Source: Cristatella mucedo
Lineage: Eukaryota > Bryozoa > Phylactolaemata > Cristatellidae
Direction: 5' to 3'
Length of the DNA: 64,000 bases
Assembly (NCBI GenBank): GCA_009760855.2
Contig: WPIO01000108.1
Location: 1,034,001 to 1,098,000, forward strand
Part shown: positions 12,725 through 35,789 of the stretch, piece by piece
Layout of the letters: the number at the start of each line of letters is the position of its first letter
Position numbering within the stretch: position 1 is the first letter of the stretch
Position numbers and translations under genes: made by a program
The notes under the pieces: generated by a model
Seen by the model: the letters and a program-made list of their open reading frames with translations, nothing else
Database searches by the model: none
Told to the model about the DNA's origin: nothing

Positions 12725-13138
12725 GGGGAGGGGACGGGGCAGCGACTAGTCGGGTGCAGGTCGTGCCGTTCGCAGGCGGCGGCCACCTGCAGCTGGATGA
12801 CGCGGCTCAGGTCAGCTCCCGTGGCAGACTACACTGGAGGTGCGTCAGTGTCCAGCCGAGCGGTGATTGTGAGCGAGGCCACGCTGAGCGCAGACGCTTT
12901 CGAGCATCGACGGCACGCCCTTGCTAGGCGAGAGCGAGGCTCTGCAACCCGGCCGCGGATGGACGGACGGACGCATGGACGGACGGATGCACGGACACAC
13001 GGACGCACGGTCGGACGCACGGACGGACGCACGGACGGGCGCACGGACGGACGCCCGTGCCAGGCGAGAGCGAGGCCCTGAAACATGGCTGCTTGAGAAG
13101 CGCACGGTCCAGGGGTAGCTGCTGGATGGACGGCAACA
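12725..13138 (-). pseudogene. Broken copy of MED29 exon 4 with flanking intron
   Basis: The stretch matches 34760-35057: the MED29 last exon, its acceptor side and the start of the GA-rich intron. It includes the same sequence around CAGCTGGATGACGCGGCTCA and GGGGTAGCTGCTGGATGGACGGC. It is not functional: the codon equivalent to a CAG is TAG (12831-12829 on minus), bases near the C-terminus are deleted, and a (GGACGCAC)-like minisatellite (12957-13056) splits the exon while duplicating part of it on both sides. No other MED29 exon is nearby. It retains intron sequence, so it arose by DNA duplication and not by retroposition. Confidence 0.8.
12957..13056. repeat. GGACGCAC-type minisatellite
   Basis: Irregular repeats of ACGGACGG and ACGCACGG units (4- and 8-base periods) inside the MED29 pseudogene. 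Confidence 0.85.
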
Positions 13139-13140
<2 letters not shown>

Positions 13141-13190
<50 letters not shown>

Positions 13191-13197
13191 CGAAATG

Positions 13198-13267
<70 letters not shown>

Positions 13268-13274
13268 AGAGCAC
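13141..13274. repeat. (GA)n microsatellite
   Basis: GA runs broken by TGCGAAATGGCACA. It lies where MED29 intron 3 has its own GA tract, so it probably came with the duplicated piece. Confidence 0.9.
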
Positions 13275-13370
13275 AGAGAGAGCAGAGAGTAAGCAATGAG
13301 AAAACTATGAGAGAGGGAGAGTCAAAGACAGACCGAGATAGAGACGGACAGAGAAAAAGGAAGTAATAAT

Positions 13371-13830
13371 TATTTTAATAAAATTACAATACACATGATA
13401 AAGCATTCTGAGAGAATCTCATTCTATGCGCTTTACATTTGCTGCAAGTTAAGAACGATCAAATGGTTAGTGGTAGCAATCTCAATAAACAACAAGAATA
13501 GCATGGTTAGTGGTGACATGCACAGGGTCAGCATGCAAATATGGTTAGCAGCAGCATGCACAGTGTCACCACGCCTAAGCACATAAAGATCAAATCATAG
13601 GGACCCACTAAATACTGTGATCAGTAGGTGCGTTTTTAGTTTCAGATGGCGTGATGCAAGCCACGAGTGAGTTTCAGGCTTTGAAAACGTACGACCTAAA
13701 TGCACGGTCTCCAATAGATTTGAGGTTTGTACGAGGTACACATAAACAGTTAGATTCCAAAAAGTGGGTGGTACAATGCTAAGCTTGGTGGGGCGGTAGA
13801 TCTAACAGGTAAGCTGGAGCCAAAAAATCA
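13371..13830 (-). mobile_element. LINE family A 3' end, diverged
   Basis: Reverse-oriented tail (ACACATGATAAAGCATTCTG), 3' UTR with ATGCACAGGGTCAGCATGCA and remains of the reverse transcriptase end up to 13830, where a GA/GACA tract begins. Several frame breaks. Confidence 0.65.
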
Positions 13831-14044
13831 GAGAGTGAGACAGAGACAGAGAGAGATACAGAGATAAGCGAAGAGAGACACAGAGAGAGACAGAGACAGA
13901 GACAGCCGCTGCGTCGGCTGAGAGCCGAGCCTCGCTCCGCCGCTGACCTAGCTCGTCGGCAGAAAGAGAAAGATAGAAAGTGCCAACACCAGAAGTGGCG
14001 AAAGTGCCAACACCAGAAGCAGGAAGTCTGTTTACTTGAAAACA

Positions 14045-14813
14045 ATTAGGGTTAGACAAAGATACTGTTGACAGGGAAGCTACATCTAAATTGATCCATG
14101 CGTTTGTGACATCTCGTCTCGACTTATGTAACTCACTGCTTGCTTGTCCGCCGGCGCATAAAATCAGGTGCTCACAGCTGGTGCTAAACTCTGCAGCTGG
14201 GCTTGTCTGTCGTGAGCATCGCAGTTGCCACATTACTCCACTTCTCGCCGACCTGCACTGGCTACCAGTCAAGCAACGGATTGACTTCAAGGTTTTGTCC
14301 CTCACTTTTAGGTCCCTTCATTCTATCGCTCCAGCCTATCTGTCAGATATACTACCCCATCAGGCCAAGCATCGTACCACCCGCCTCTCGGAATCCAACA
14401 GTCTACCAATACCTCGTCCTATGCTTAAATCCTTTGGAGACCGTGCATTTAGTTCATATGCTCCCAAAGCCTGGAACTCCCTCCCGACCTGCGTCAGAAC
14501 ATCCCCTGACTTGACCACATTTAAAAGGAACCTAAAAACACACCTATTTAGGACAGCATTTAGTGGGTCCCTGTGATTCGTCCTTGATGTGCTTATGCGT
14601 GCTGACACTGTGCATGCTGCCACTAACCACATTTGCATGCTGACCCTGTGCATGTCACCCCTAACCATATTATTCATTTCGTTTGTTTTTCAAGCATGAT
14701 TTTACTTACCATTCAATTGCATTTCACTTTACAGCAAATGTAAAGCGCCTAGAGAGAGATTAAGTTCTCTGAGGGCGCTTTATCAAGTGAATTATTATTA
14801 TTATTATTATAAT
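14045..14813 (+). mobile_element. LINE family A, best-preserved 3' end
   Basis: Open from about 14045 to 14576, encoding the C-terminal end of a non-LTR reverse transcriptase: DREATSKLIHAFVTSRLDLC, LLADLHWLPVKQRIDFKVLS, AYLSDILPHQAKH, FGDRAFSSYAPKAWNSLPTC. It ends FRTAFSGSL and a stop. The 3' UTR ends AATGTAAAGCGCCTAGAGAG, then GGCGCTTTATCAAGTG and (ATT)n. It resembles CR1/L2-type elements, which end in short repeats instead of poly(A). 5'-truncated. Confidence 0.85.
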
Positions 14814-14815
14814 TA

Positions 14816-14985
14816 ACCATATTTGCATGCTGACCCTGTGCATGTCACATTTAAGTTATGCTTGTTGTTATTGAGTGTGCTACCATTCGATCGTGCTTCC
14901 TTAGCAGCAAATGTAAAGTGCCTACAAAAAAGATAAAGTCCTCTGATGGCGCTAAAACATGTATTATTGTTATTATTATTATAAG
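14816..14985 (+). mobile_element. LINE family A 3' UTR fragment
   Basis: A second, more diverged 3' end directly after the previous copy: CATATTTGCATGCTGACCCT, then AAATGTAAAGTGCCTAC and an ATT-type run. No coding part. Confidence 0.7.
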
Positions 14986-15654
14986 TAATTTCCGGCGTAA
15001 TGAGTTTTTGATAGATTTCATAAATAGACCACGGCGTCTTCTACGTAGAAAATGCCTTGGCTACATCCCATAAGCAATATGTTTTCAAGTACTTGCTCTG
15101 AACGCTTTAATATTTCTCAAGCCTACGAACGTCAGCCGTTTCAATTTTGGCCGCGGGCTGTACGTAGCATTAGGGTTTTGATAAGACGGTTAGACGGGAA
15201 CCGGGAGCCAAAAAGAAGAAACGTATTCTCCGTCACGAGATTTAGTGCTGATTTGGCTCCACCTCCCATATGGTGACCTAGCTGCCCAATATTACTCACT
15301 GTTACTGTTTACTCGATGAAACGCTTGTGAGCGAAGAAGCGTCGCGCTTACTTGCGCATTCTTTGAGTGGGCGACGAGCGCACCGGAAACAGTAAATCTT
15401 TCCTTTGCATGACAGCGAATACCTTCGTTAAATGTTTAAAGTACGCAGCGTGAGAGTCGCTACCAGAAACGGCAAAGTGGGCGCCAGTGGATTCGCTGTC
15501 TTGCGAAGGGAGGCCGTCACTGTCGTCGATCCGAGCTTGCTCTACACGAGTTCTCGAAACATTTGAACTAAGTTGAACAACTAGGCTCTGCCAGAGAGAA
15601 GCGTGGAGCTCTTGATCCGGTGGCACCTGACCCTGAGTAGAGTAGATGTATTAA

Positions 15655-15660
15655 TTTATT
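15655..15660 (-). terminator. Candidate poly(A) signal of lectin copy 2
   Basis: TTTATT on plus (AATAAA on minus) lies about 200 bases beyond the lectin stop codon, a usual distance for an animal 3' UTR. Confidence 0.4.
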
Positions 15661-15860
15661 AATTCATACAGTGTTGATTAGATATATATGCAACCCTGCC
15701 GAAGACCCCTGGATACTTACACCGACAGTGAAAACCTATACTTAAGCAGAGTAAGCCTAAGAAGGTATGAAAGGTGAAGTAAAACTTGATGTAGAACTTT
15801 CTTTCACAAGGACCGCCCTCGAAATGCATCAGCCCCAAATGCCATCAGCAGGTCAACAGG

Positions 15861-27334
<11,474 letters not shown>

Positions 27335-27828
27335 TGTATGCAGCCTTTTACTTCCTGTCGTCCCGATCAGCGAAGCGATTTTTGTCGCAAGCTGAGCCCT
27401 CGAATTTCGAGATAAAAGGGACGGGCCTAGGCGGAAGCGACGGGCGGCAACGGTCAATGCTGCAGTCGACAATGTCGCTGATTTTACCAGCAAAAATTAT
27501 TTGGCTTGGCAACTATAAGTCACCGGTAAGCCCTACTATTGATATAAAGTACGCTAAATATTTTTCCTTGAGATGTGCACGCGTTTTCAGATAAGTGTCT
27601 TTCGTTGTCACTGGCGTAATGACAAAATGAAGACTTTGTCGAAGCGAACTGGTTTTGAAGTGATACTGCGGCATTTCGGCTCCCGTGTGTCAGGTGCTGT
27701 CAGGTTCTTTTTTATAAGAATATGAATGACGACGAGATTTTTGAGCGCATGCTGCAACAATTGTTGAATGAGGAGCAGATGAATTGTACTTAATAAAGGC
27801 TGCTCCTTTTTTACTTATGCCACAATGG

Positions 27829-28108
27829 TCATTCTTACGCAACGACAACTACTCTCCAACTGCCGACTATGGCGCATCCTTTTGAGCGGTCCTGAGCTGC
27901 TACTTCTGCGCTACTCACTACCTCAACTGCTCTCCTGACTCTGCTATGCTTCCCACTCGATCTTTGTTGCGTGAAACGAAGTCTGCTGGCTACCGAATGC
28001 GTACCAAAAGCCGCTTAGGCTGTGAGTGCGCTATACAAAACTCTCCTGCGAAACGTCCACAGGGTCTTTATGACTTTTTGGAGTTACAGACGGAGATACA
28101 TTACATGT
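27829..28108 (+). mobile_element. LINE family B 3' UTR
   Basis: Same 3' UTR as at 20618-20907, from TCTTACGCAACGACAACTAC to GAGATACATTACAT. Only a short TACAT end remains. It lies upstream of lectin copy 2. Confidence 0.72.
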
Positions 28109-28264
28109 GACTTTAGACACTTATCCGACTGCCAGCAGACTTCGCCATATGCATCCAGCAATGCTAGCAGCTTTTTTTATTTTGAAAAGAATTTGGTCAG
28201 AAAATAGTTGTGAAGGAGTGATAGAAAAGGGCTGCAATATGAGATGCCGCCGCAATTGGAATGT

Positions 28265-28420
28265 GGAGATGTACACTGCGGAGACATGCATTTGCTGTTA
28301 GGCCCTTTTGCTCCCTTGCTTTAGACTACCTATCAGAACCACTCCCCCATCGTACTCACTCGCTGTTCTGACTCAAATCGTATAGCTCCACCTCGTACGA
28401 ACCTTAGGGGAAGGTATCTG
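28265..28420 (+). mobile_element. LINE family A fragment, duplicated flank
   Basis: Counterpart of the fragment at 7990-8170, sharing CTGACTCAAATCGTATAGCT with 31573-31592. Heavily decayed. Confidence 0.45.
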
Positions 28421-29559
28421 CCTATCGTATTGCGAGCCATAGTGGGGCGAATGTATGTTGACAGTACAATGATCAATCCTGGTGCTGCCATTTTCGCGAA
28501 CTCAAGCTCCCGTATTGCAGAAGATTGCTGTATTGACATGGGCCTTTGCAGTTAATTGCAATGCAGCGACCGAGAGGTGACATTATCAATGGAATTTCCT
28601 AGGTGCACCAAAAATAGAGTATATACGAGCGAGAAATCTAAATGGAAGTGTCACCCAGCAGCGTCCAGTCTATTTTCAATGGACCGTTATAGATATCCGT
28701 ATTTTCCCAGGCCTTTGCCTGCGATTGCCGCGCATTGCCCTCGCATGTACGGTCAAGATTGGTTGATAGAACGAGGTTGCATTTTTAATGCAGCACACTG
28801 TTACGCAAGCAAATGTGATCTTCTCACAACGGCTTTGCTTGTTATTGTAACAGACAATCGTAGATTGCTGCATTGTCTCGGGCAATTGCCGTCGATTGCC
28901 ACGCATTGCCCGAAGGTTTAACGCGAAAAAGGGCAGCGTGCGCGCCCACGGTGAGCGTTATGTAGTGGGATAATTACAAATTCAAACTGCCAATCTCCGG
29001 CAAATTTGAACCAGGAGGAGGGCGACCTGGGTCGCCATTATTCCTCCGCCCCTGACCGTCGCCGGACGACGAAATTATGTCTCACTTCCACTCGATGAGA
29101 CTTTGCCTTATAGCTATTCATGATTTGCTATTTTATCCCCTACAGAAAATTTAAAAAAAAAAGAGCTCGAGCTGTCTTTGCAAAGCGACCCGCTTTAACT
29201 GCCGCCCGGTATGCTGTTATCACTTTCTCTTCGACCGCCAAAGTTATCACAGTGGAAAGCTACTAATCTTGTGGACAGTGATTTCTGCGTTTTTTCGCAG
29301 CCGTGCGCCGTATTTTACAGCTGCATTAAATTTTTGCAATTAAATGTTAGACTCCGTATTCGCAGCGAATGTATATTTTGAATACGTGCCAATTTGGAAC
29401 CTGAAATGCGATAGGCGGGCAAAAGAGGCTCTCGCCTGAAACGATCGGCTAGAGAGTCTGAGAAAGAAGTAGACGATACGACAGAATTCACGAATCGAAA
29501 ATATTTTTTTTCTGCCATTTTTTCCCGGTCAGAACGTAGCTCTTCGTCGATTCGCTCAG

Positions 29560-31200
29560 TTTCGGTCAAGGTCGACTAAGAAATTCGCAGAACCGTGCGA
29601 GGAATTTTCTGATTTCCAAAGTTTAGCGAAACAAGCAGCTACTTCAGCATTCAAATACTCAATAGCTCAATGCTTCCTAATATTTAGATTTTAAGATTTA
29701 AATATATAAAGAGAGAGGGGGATCAAATGGGCTCGTTTGTCTTGCATAGAATGAAGCTAATAAAGATGGCTAGTGCCGCTGTCCTTCCGTGGCCGCTGCT
29801 ACGTACGTGCTGTCTCCGCAGAGTGTCAGACATCCGGGACATCGTGCCGACATTGTGTCGCCTTTATTACGACGCTGCCGCGCGCCTTATTAGCAGGCTA
29901 CCTCTGTTGGTACCAGATGACGGCGCTCGGCAGACTAGATTAGAGCGACCCACTGACCCCTCGGCTACAGATTGCACGGTACGAGTTCAGACGCTTCGAT
30001 TGCGTTCGCGAGAGGAGGGCATTTAGAAAGAGCGCATCATAATTTATTTCGTACGACGGCGTTTTCTTTTTCTTTTCGACTGAACTCAAAAGTTTAAAGG
30101 AAGCTCTCTAGACCAGAAATTGCGCAGGATATCACACTCTTTCCGAGGTTTGTAGCACAGCAAGCAAACACATAGTTAATATGAGAGATAAATAGGATGA
30201 CAAGCGCGCCGACCGACCAAGGCGGGGAGTAATTTATGTGACTTAGCTCATCTTTTCCGATGCATCCGACCACATCCTCGTAATATCGACTAATCACCCA
30301 GAGATATATTAATATATATATATATTACTATAATAAATATAATATAGTCTCCCTGAGAATCGCTCGACAGTGAACCGCCACTTAGCAGGGCTATTCCGAA
30401 GGATCTACTGGCGAACTAATGCTGGGGGGAACTGATTGCTGATTAGGCGCTTGTATACGATCTGCGACGCCGACAGTGACCACTTGGCACTTAAATGATT
30501 TGTACCGGAGGTGCTAGACCTATTCTTGAAGGATCTCTTTAAGTGCTTCAGTCAATAAAAATCTGTCAATTCAGGTCATGAATGCATTACAAAATCTTTA
30601 ACAGCTGGCCAACATGAATCTTATTGCAACGTTTTCACAGCTACTAATAAACCCCTCTTAATCGATCGCTGTCGCATTCTGATGCTAATGCTACCGACTT
30701 TGGTTTTTGCGAAATGCGTAGCCAGCTTTCGCTACAGTGCTGGTACCAGAACTGAATGCCTCAGTGTCTCTCAACTTCGGATAAAAAAATAGCTTTAAAC
30801 AGCGTAGGGCAAATCAACAATGAGATAACGAGCCGATTGTCCTAAAACTCTACAATGTAATAACTCGATGCAAGCTATTATTATCATCTATTATCTATTA
30901 TTGAAGGATCGATGGATACAGTGAGCATTTGCCACTTGAAAGATTCGTACAGGAGGTGTTAGATCTATTATTAAAGGATCCCACTAAGTACTACAACCGG
31001 TAAAGTCCGGTCAATTAAACGAGATCACGAATGCATTACAAAATCTTTAGCAGTTGGCAAACATGAATCTACCGCGAAGATACCCGTGTTAATCGATATC
31101 AGTCGTATTTTGACACTAGTACTATCGACATCCGTTTTCGCGAAATGCGTTGCCAACTTCGACTGTAGAGCTTGTGCCTGAAATTATCTCGCCTAGCTAA
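29560..31200. repeat. Low-copy segment, unit 2, with an internal repeat
   Basis: Matches units at 10500 and 32040. The sub-part ending in GAATGCATTACAAAATCTTT occurs twice (about 30480-30880 and 30900-31190), so this unit has been extended by an internal tandem duplication. ATAAAGATGGCTA near 29760 is shared with 32178, but reading frames diverge after about 20 codons. Confidence 0.58.
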
Positions 31201-31559
31201 ACGCATCGGATACGGACCGCAGAGACAGGCTAAGTGAGAGCATTTTAAATTGCTAATTTAGCTCCAACGGAAAATAGGTTGAGGTCCCGCCCGCATAAAT
31301 GCAAACCGTTACTCCCTTACGTTAAATAGTTAATGAGCTACGGTATTTAATGCGCTAGATAGCTTTTGCATCAGCCATTGACCAACATTCTCCTTCATCT
31401 ATTCTCTTGAGAGTAGCACGCTCACATTTTGTTGTAACCTGTTGGAGCCCTATCGACCCCTAAAATAGGCCAAGTGCGTTAGTAAGTTATTTCTGCCCTG
31501 ACCTCACAAGTCCTGAGTGCAATATTTGTAGCCAACGAATCAGGGTAAACCAAATTGTA

Positions 31560-31630
31560 CTCACCCGCTGTTCTGACTCAAATCGTATAGCTATTCCTCT
31601 TACAAACTTTATGGAAAAGCATTTGTCCCT
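31560..31630 (+). mobile_element. LINE family A fragment, third flank copy
   Basis: Third member of the group at 7990 and 28265, with shared downstream sequence. It marks the left end of the third low-copy unit. Confidence 0.4.
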
Positions 31631-32039
31631 CGGATTACGAGTCATAGGGGGCAAATATACTTTGACCGTAAGTTCGATGCCGGTGCTGCCATTAGCAGAA
31701 CGGAAAGGAAACGGCGAGATTGCTTTATAAATAGCTTAGATAGCCACAACTGAAATTCGACAACGAAATGCGTGGAATTCACAGGACTACGCACTTAAAA
31801 CGGTCGCTCAAAGAACGGCCGTGACATTCCAGCAGCTTGAGCTGTCTCTGCAAAACGAACCCTTTTTACTTCCCACGCTTTCGCTTAGACCGGCAGAGTT
31901 TTCACGTTTGAAAGCTGCCAAATTTGTGTAAATTTGCCAAACGTGATTTCTGCATTTGAGGCTGCGCCTTGTTTTCAACAGCTTCGTTAAATGTCTGTGA
32001 ATTAATACTAGACCTTGTATTCGAAGAGATTATATCTTT

Positions 32040-33250
32040 AACTGCCTGCCAACGGCTCTCAGTACTCAATATCCCAATGCTTCTTAGTATTTAAAACCAA
32101 GATTTAAATATTAAGAGGGTGAGGGGAAGTCACTTCGGCGATAAAACAGAAGTAGTTGTGTCGCGGGGAATAAAACCATAAAGATGGCTATAGCCGCTGC
32201 CGCTCCGCGGCTGCTGGCCGCTACGTGCTGTCTCTGCGGACTGCAATACCTGCTGGACATCGTGCCGACAGTTAGTCGGCTTTGCTTCGCCTCTGTCTCG
32301 AGCGATGTTAGCGGGCTACTGCTGCCGGTACCGGGCAGCGCTCGACTGCCCAACGAGATTAGGGCGATCCAATGCCGCCCTCGGTTACCCATCAGTCAAC
32401 GGGCTTTCCCGTAACAGTTCAGGCACCTCGATGGCGTTAGAGAGAGATCGCTTCATAATTTATTTGCTACGACAGCGAGTCTCGTTCTCTTCAATAGAAT
32501 AAGGGTTCTAAGCAAGCTCTCTAGAGCAGACGTTGTAATGTGCCCTTACCGAATATCACATTCTTGCTGAGGAGGCAACACAGTAATACTCAGGCACATA
32601 CACGGTTAATACGAGAGATAAATAAGCAAACCGGAGGGCCAACCGAGGCCCGGGACAAATTTAGGCGACACGTGTAAGCTTAACTTTTTCTATGCATAAC
32701 CACATCCTCCTAATATTGACTAATCGGCTAGATATTGCACAGACACGCTTTTCTTACCAGCAAAAAGTTCGAAGAATCTCCCGGCAAACTAACGAACGGC
32801 ACACTGATTGCTGATTAAGCGCTTTTATACCATTCGAGACGCATACACGAAGCAGTCGGCACTAAAAATATTTGCACGAAGGTGTTGGACCTACTATGAA
32901 AGAATCCGTTTAATTACTTCAGTCGATAAAATCCTGTCGATTTAATGATATCATGAATACAGTACAAAATCTCTCTAACAGTCGGCAAACATGTATCGTA
33001 CTGCGTTCTGTTTTTCTAGCCGATAATGAACCTGCGTTGATCGATAGCTGTCGCATTCTGATGCTAACGCTACTACCGTTCGTTTTCGCGAAATGCCTAG
33101 CCAGCTGTACACTGTAGTACTGGCACGGGAACTGAACGCAGCGTGTTTCTCAACATACAGATCACAAAATAGCTTACATGAGCCTAGGGCTAATCTGCAA
33201 GGAAATGAGGAACCGATTGTCCTACAACTCTACAAAGTAAAAAAAAAAGG
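32040..33250. repeat. Low-copy segment, unit 3
   Basis: Shares ATAAAGATGGCTA, GACATCGTGCCGACA and GGTACC. with unit 2, and CATCCTCCTAAT.TTGACTAA with unit 1. It ends at GATTGTCCTACAACTCTACA, just before the SINE-1 pair. Confidence 0.58.
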
Positions 33251-33286
33251 AATCAGTCAATGCAAGTGAAGAGTGAGGGGTCACAT

Positions 33287-33392
33287 ATATTACCGGGCTG
33301 CCTTTCGCCAGTAGCGAAGTTGCTCCACCGACCGAGGTCAGAGTGAATGCACCTTCGATGGCCGAGGTCGTTCGAACCGAGCGTCCTAAAAC
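33287..33392 (+). mobile_element. SINE-1 copy, 3'-truncated
   Basis: GGTCAGAGTGAATGCACCTT and GATGGCCGAGGTCG match 12640-12670. It breaks off at box B and a second, longer copy with the same left flank follows at 33440. Confidence 0.65.
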
Positions 33393-33439
33393 TCTACAAT
33401 GTAATCACTCCATGCAAGTGAGAGGTGAGGAGTCAGAGA

Positions 33440-33603
33440 TGTTACCGGGCTGCCTTTCGCCAGTGGTCAACGTGCTCACCCAGATCGAGGTCAGAGTTCG
33501 TGCACCTTCGATGGCCGAGGTCGTGGGCTCGAGCCCTTGGCATACGTACAGTGCTTGATAGAGATCAAGATCTCTTAGGGCACTACATCGATGAATAATA
33601 TTA
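33440..33603 (+). mobile_element. SINE-1 copy
   Basis: Head with GTGGGCTCGAGCCCTTGG and tail TGATAGAGATCAAGATCTCT ending ATCGATGAATAATA. An AT microsatellite starts at its 3' end. Confidence 0.7.
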
Positions 33604-33607
33604 TACA

Positions 33608-33614
33608 TATATAT

Positions 33615-33700
<86 letters not shown>

Positions 33701-33741
33701 TTATATATATATGTATATATATATATATATTAAATCGTCCT
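33608..33741. repeat. (TA)n with (GT)n core
   Basis: AT dinucleotides flanking a GT run at 33679-33699, starting at the 3' end of a SINE-1 copy. Confidence 0.92.
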
Positions 33742-33879
33742 GAGATTTGTAGACTTCGTAGACATGCCGAATATGTCAGCTTAAGCGATAAGAGCTAGTC
33801 GAAGTCACGTGGACAGCGATGCAGCTGCCGACCGAGGTGGAGTGTGTCCCACACTCACTGCCACAGTTCGAAACCTTAG

Positions 33880-33957
33880 ATTACCACTAGTGGGCAGTAC
33901 CGGAAGCACCTGCTTCACGTCTCTTTGCGGAGCTACGGACAAAGATACGTTGCATCG
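33880..33957 (+). mobile_element. Possible worn LINE family B tail
   Basis: CGTCTCTTTGCGGAGCTACGGACAAAGATACGT resembles the family end TTTGTGGAGTTACAGACGGAGATACAT. Short and diverged. Confidence 0.3.
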
Positions 33958-34551
33958 AGCTAGCGTCATTCGTGGAGAATAGAGTTCGGGTGACTATACA
34001 TCGTTTTAATTTTATCCAATACAGATTTCTCGAGTTTCCATAACGATACATTTAGATTTAATTGGTTTCAATGGTAATACAAAGAGCAGCACGAAACGCT
34101 TCGTGTCGTGACACCACTCAGCTCTCCTTTGCTGCCATAGTGAACTTGTCTGTTTTCTGTTCTTGCTCTCTTGAAGGAGGAAGAGGGAGCAGATTTCGTT
34201 AAGCCTTAAAAGCGAGGCGACGTCCGAATCGAATGGTCTACGCTAGAAGCAGCCGACAGGCAGCAGCATCGGCAGACGGATTGTGTTAGATAAATAAAAA
34301 GAGAAAAGCCCTCTTTGAGGAGCCGTGGCTGCTGCCGTTGCACCTGATAGTCGGCTGCCGACGAAGTTCTCGACTCAATTTAGCAGATCGACTCAATTTA
34401 GCAGAATACTGGTCTCTGGCCTCTGGCTTCGTTCGTCTCTGCAAGTGCCACGTCATCGTAGACCGTCTGTACAAACATTAACTCACACCGTTTGCCTGCT
34501 CTGGCGGATCTGGGCAGCTTAAACATTAAACGCTCCGGCACGAAAAGCACC

Positions 34552-34620
34552 CACGGTAACGATGGTAACCACGGTAACGATGGTAACCACGAAAACTCGA
34601 GCCGTGGTTACCATCGTTAC
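34552..34620. repeat. Inverted repeat near the MED29 3' end
   Basis: GTAACGATGGTAACCACG (34574-34591) and its exact reverse complement (34603-34620) are separated by 11 bases. Another partial unit (ACGGTAACGATGGTAACC) precedes it at 34554-34571. It could form an 18-bp hairpin about 155 bases past the MED29 stop. Confidence 0.85.
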
Positions 34621-34774
34621 AGATGAACAGGGCGAGCAGCAGCCGAACGAGCACCACAGCAGCTTTCGGCATGGCTCAGCACGTGTCTCCAAACATCGAT
34701 GGCTGGGGGAGGGAAGTACAGCAGCAGCAACAGCAGCAGGGGTCGGGGCAGCGAGGAGGGCGGGGCAGGGGCGA

Positions 34775-35061
34775 CTAGTCGAACCGGGTCGCCCAATGCA
34801 CGAGCAGGTCGTGCAGTTCGCGGGCGGCGGCCACCTGCAGCTGGATGACGCGGCTCAGGTCAGCTCCCGTGGCAGACTGCACCGGAGGTGCGTCAGTGTC
34901 CAGCCGAGTGGCGGTGGTTGTGAGCAAGGCCACGCTGAACGGCAGATGTTTTCGGGCGTCGGCGGCATGCCCGTGCCAGGCGAGAGCAAGGCGCTGAAAC
35001 GTGGCGGCGGGCGAAGCGCGTGGTCCGGGGGTAGCTGCTGGATGGACGGCGACAGAAGGGG

Positions 35062-35103
<42 letters not shown>

Positions 35104-35224
35104 GGCACAGAGAGACATAGACAGAGACAAACAGGGAGCCAGAGAGCAGAGACAGACAGCAGAGACAAAGAGCAGAGAGAGACAGAGACAAAGAGACAGA
35201 GAGAGCACAGAGAAAGAGAGACAA

Positions 35225-35278
<54 letters not shown>

Positions 35279-35758
35279 GACAGACAGACAGAGAGAGACA
35301 GAGAGAGACAGAGAGAGACAGAGAGAGACAGAGAGAGACAGAGAGAGACAGAGAGAGACAGAGAGAGACAGAGACAGAGACGAAGAGACAGAGAGAGACA
35401 GAGACAGAGACGAAGAGACAGGGAGAGAGAGGGAGAAAGAGAGAGGGGGAAAGACAGACAGACCATAGAGAAAAAGAGAGAGAGAGATAGAGAGCACCGA
35501 GAGAAAGAGAGAGCGAAAGCAGAAACAGCTCCAACATGTCGACAGCCGTGAGCAAAGCCTCGCTTCGGCGCTGCTTCACTTGCTCCATGGCGCAAGCACG
35601 AGACTGCAAGACCGACACGGCTAGAAACCGGCGGAATCGCCAGCAGCAGCACTGCTGGAGGATGCATCTCTTCAGCTTTTGTGGACGACCCGTTGGCGAT
35701 TGGCTCGTGGCTCGACCGTCGAGCCCGATCAGCAGCAGCAGCAGCAGCACGATGGACA

Positions 35759-35789
<31 letters not shown>

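Larger units (their letters stand above)
13831..15860. other. Spacer between the two lectin copies
   Basis: Beyond the LINE pieces at 14045-14985, 14990-15860 shows no exon I can support. A 92-codon minus frame at 15626-15348 has no recognisable motif, and its codon use is not clearly that of the real genes. Confidence 0.4.

Noticed and set aside
12829-13296. Leu-Ser rich 155-codon minus frame
   Set aside because: It is (GA)n plus minisatellite fused to the MED29 pseudogene remnant.
29727-32414. Short plus-strand genes starting at the shared ATAAAGATGGCT
   Set aside because: The frames diverge by indels after about 20 codons among the three units and show no domain. I kept the segment as a low-copy repeat, though a noncoding first exon cannot be excluded.
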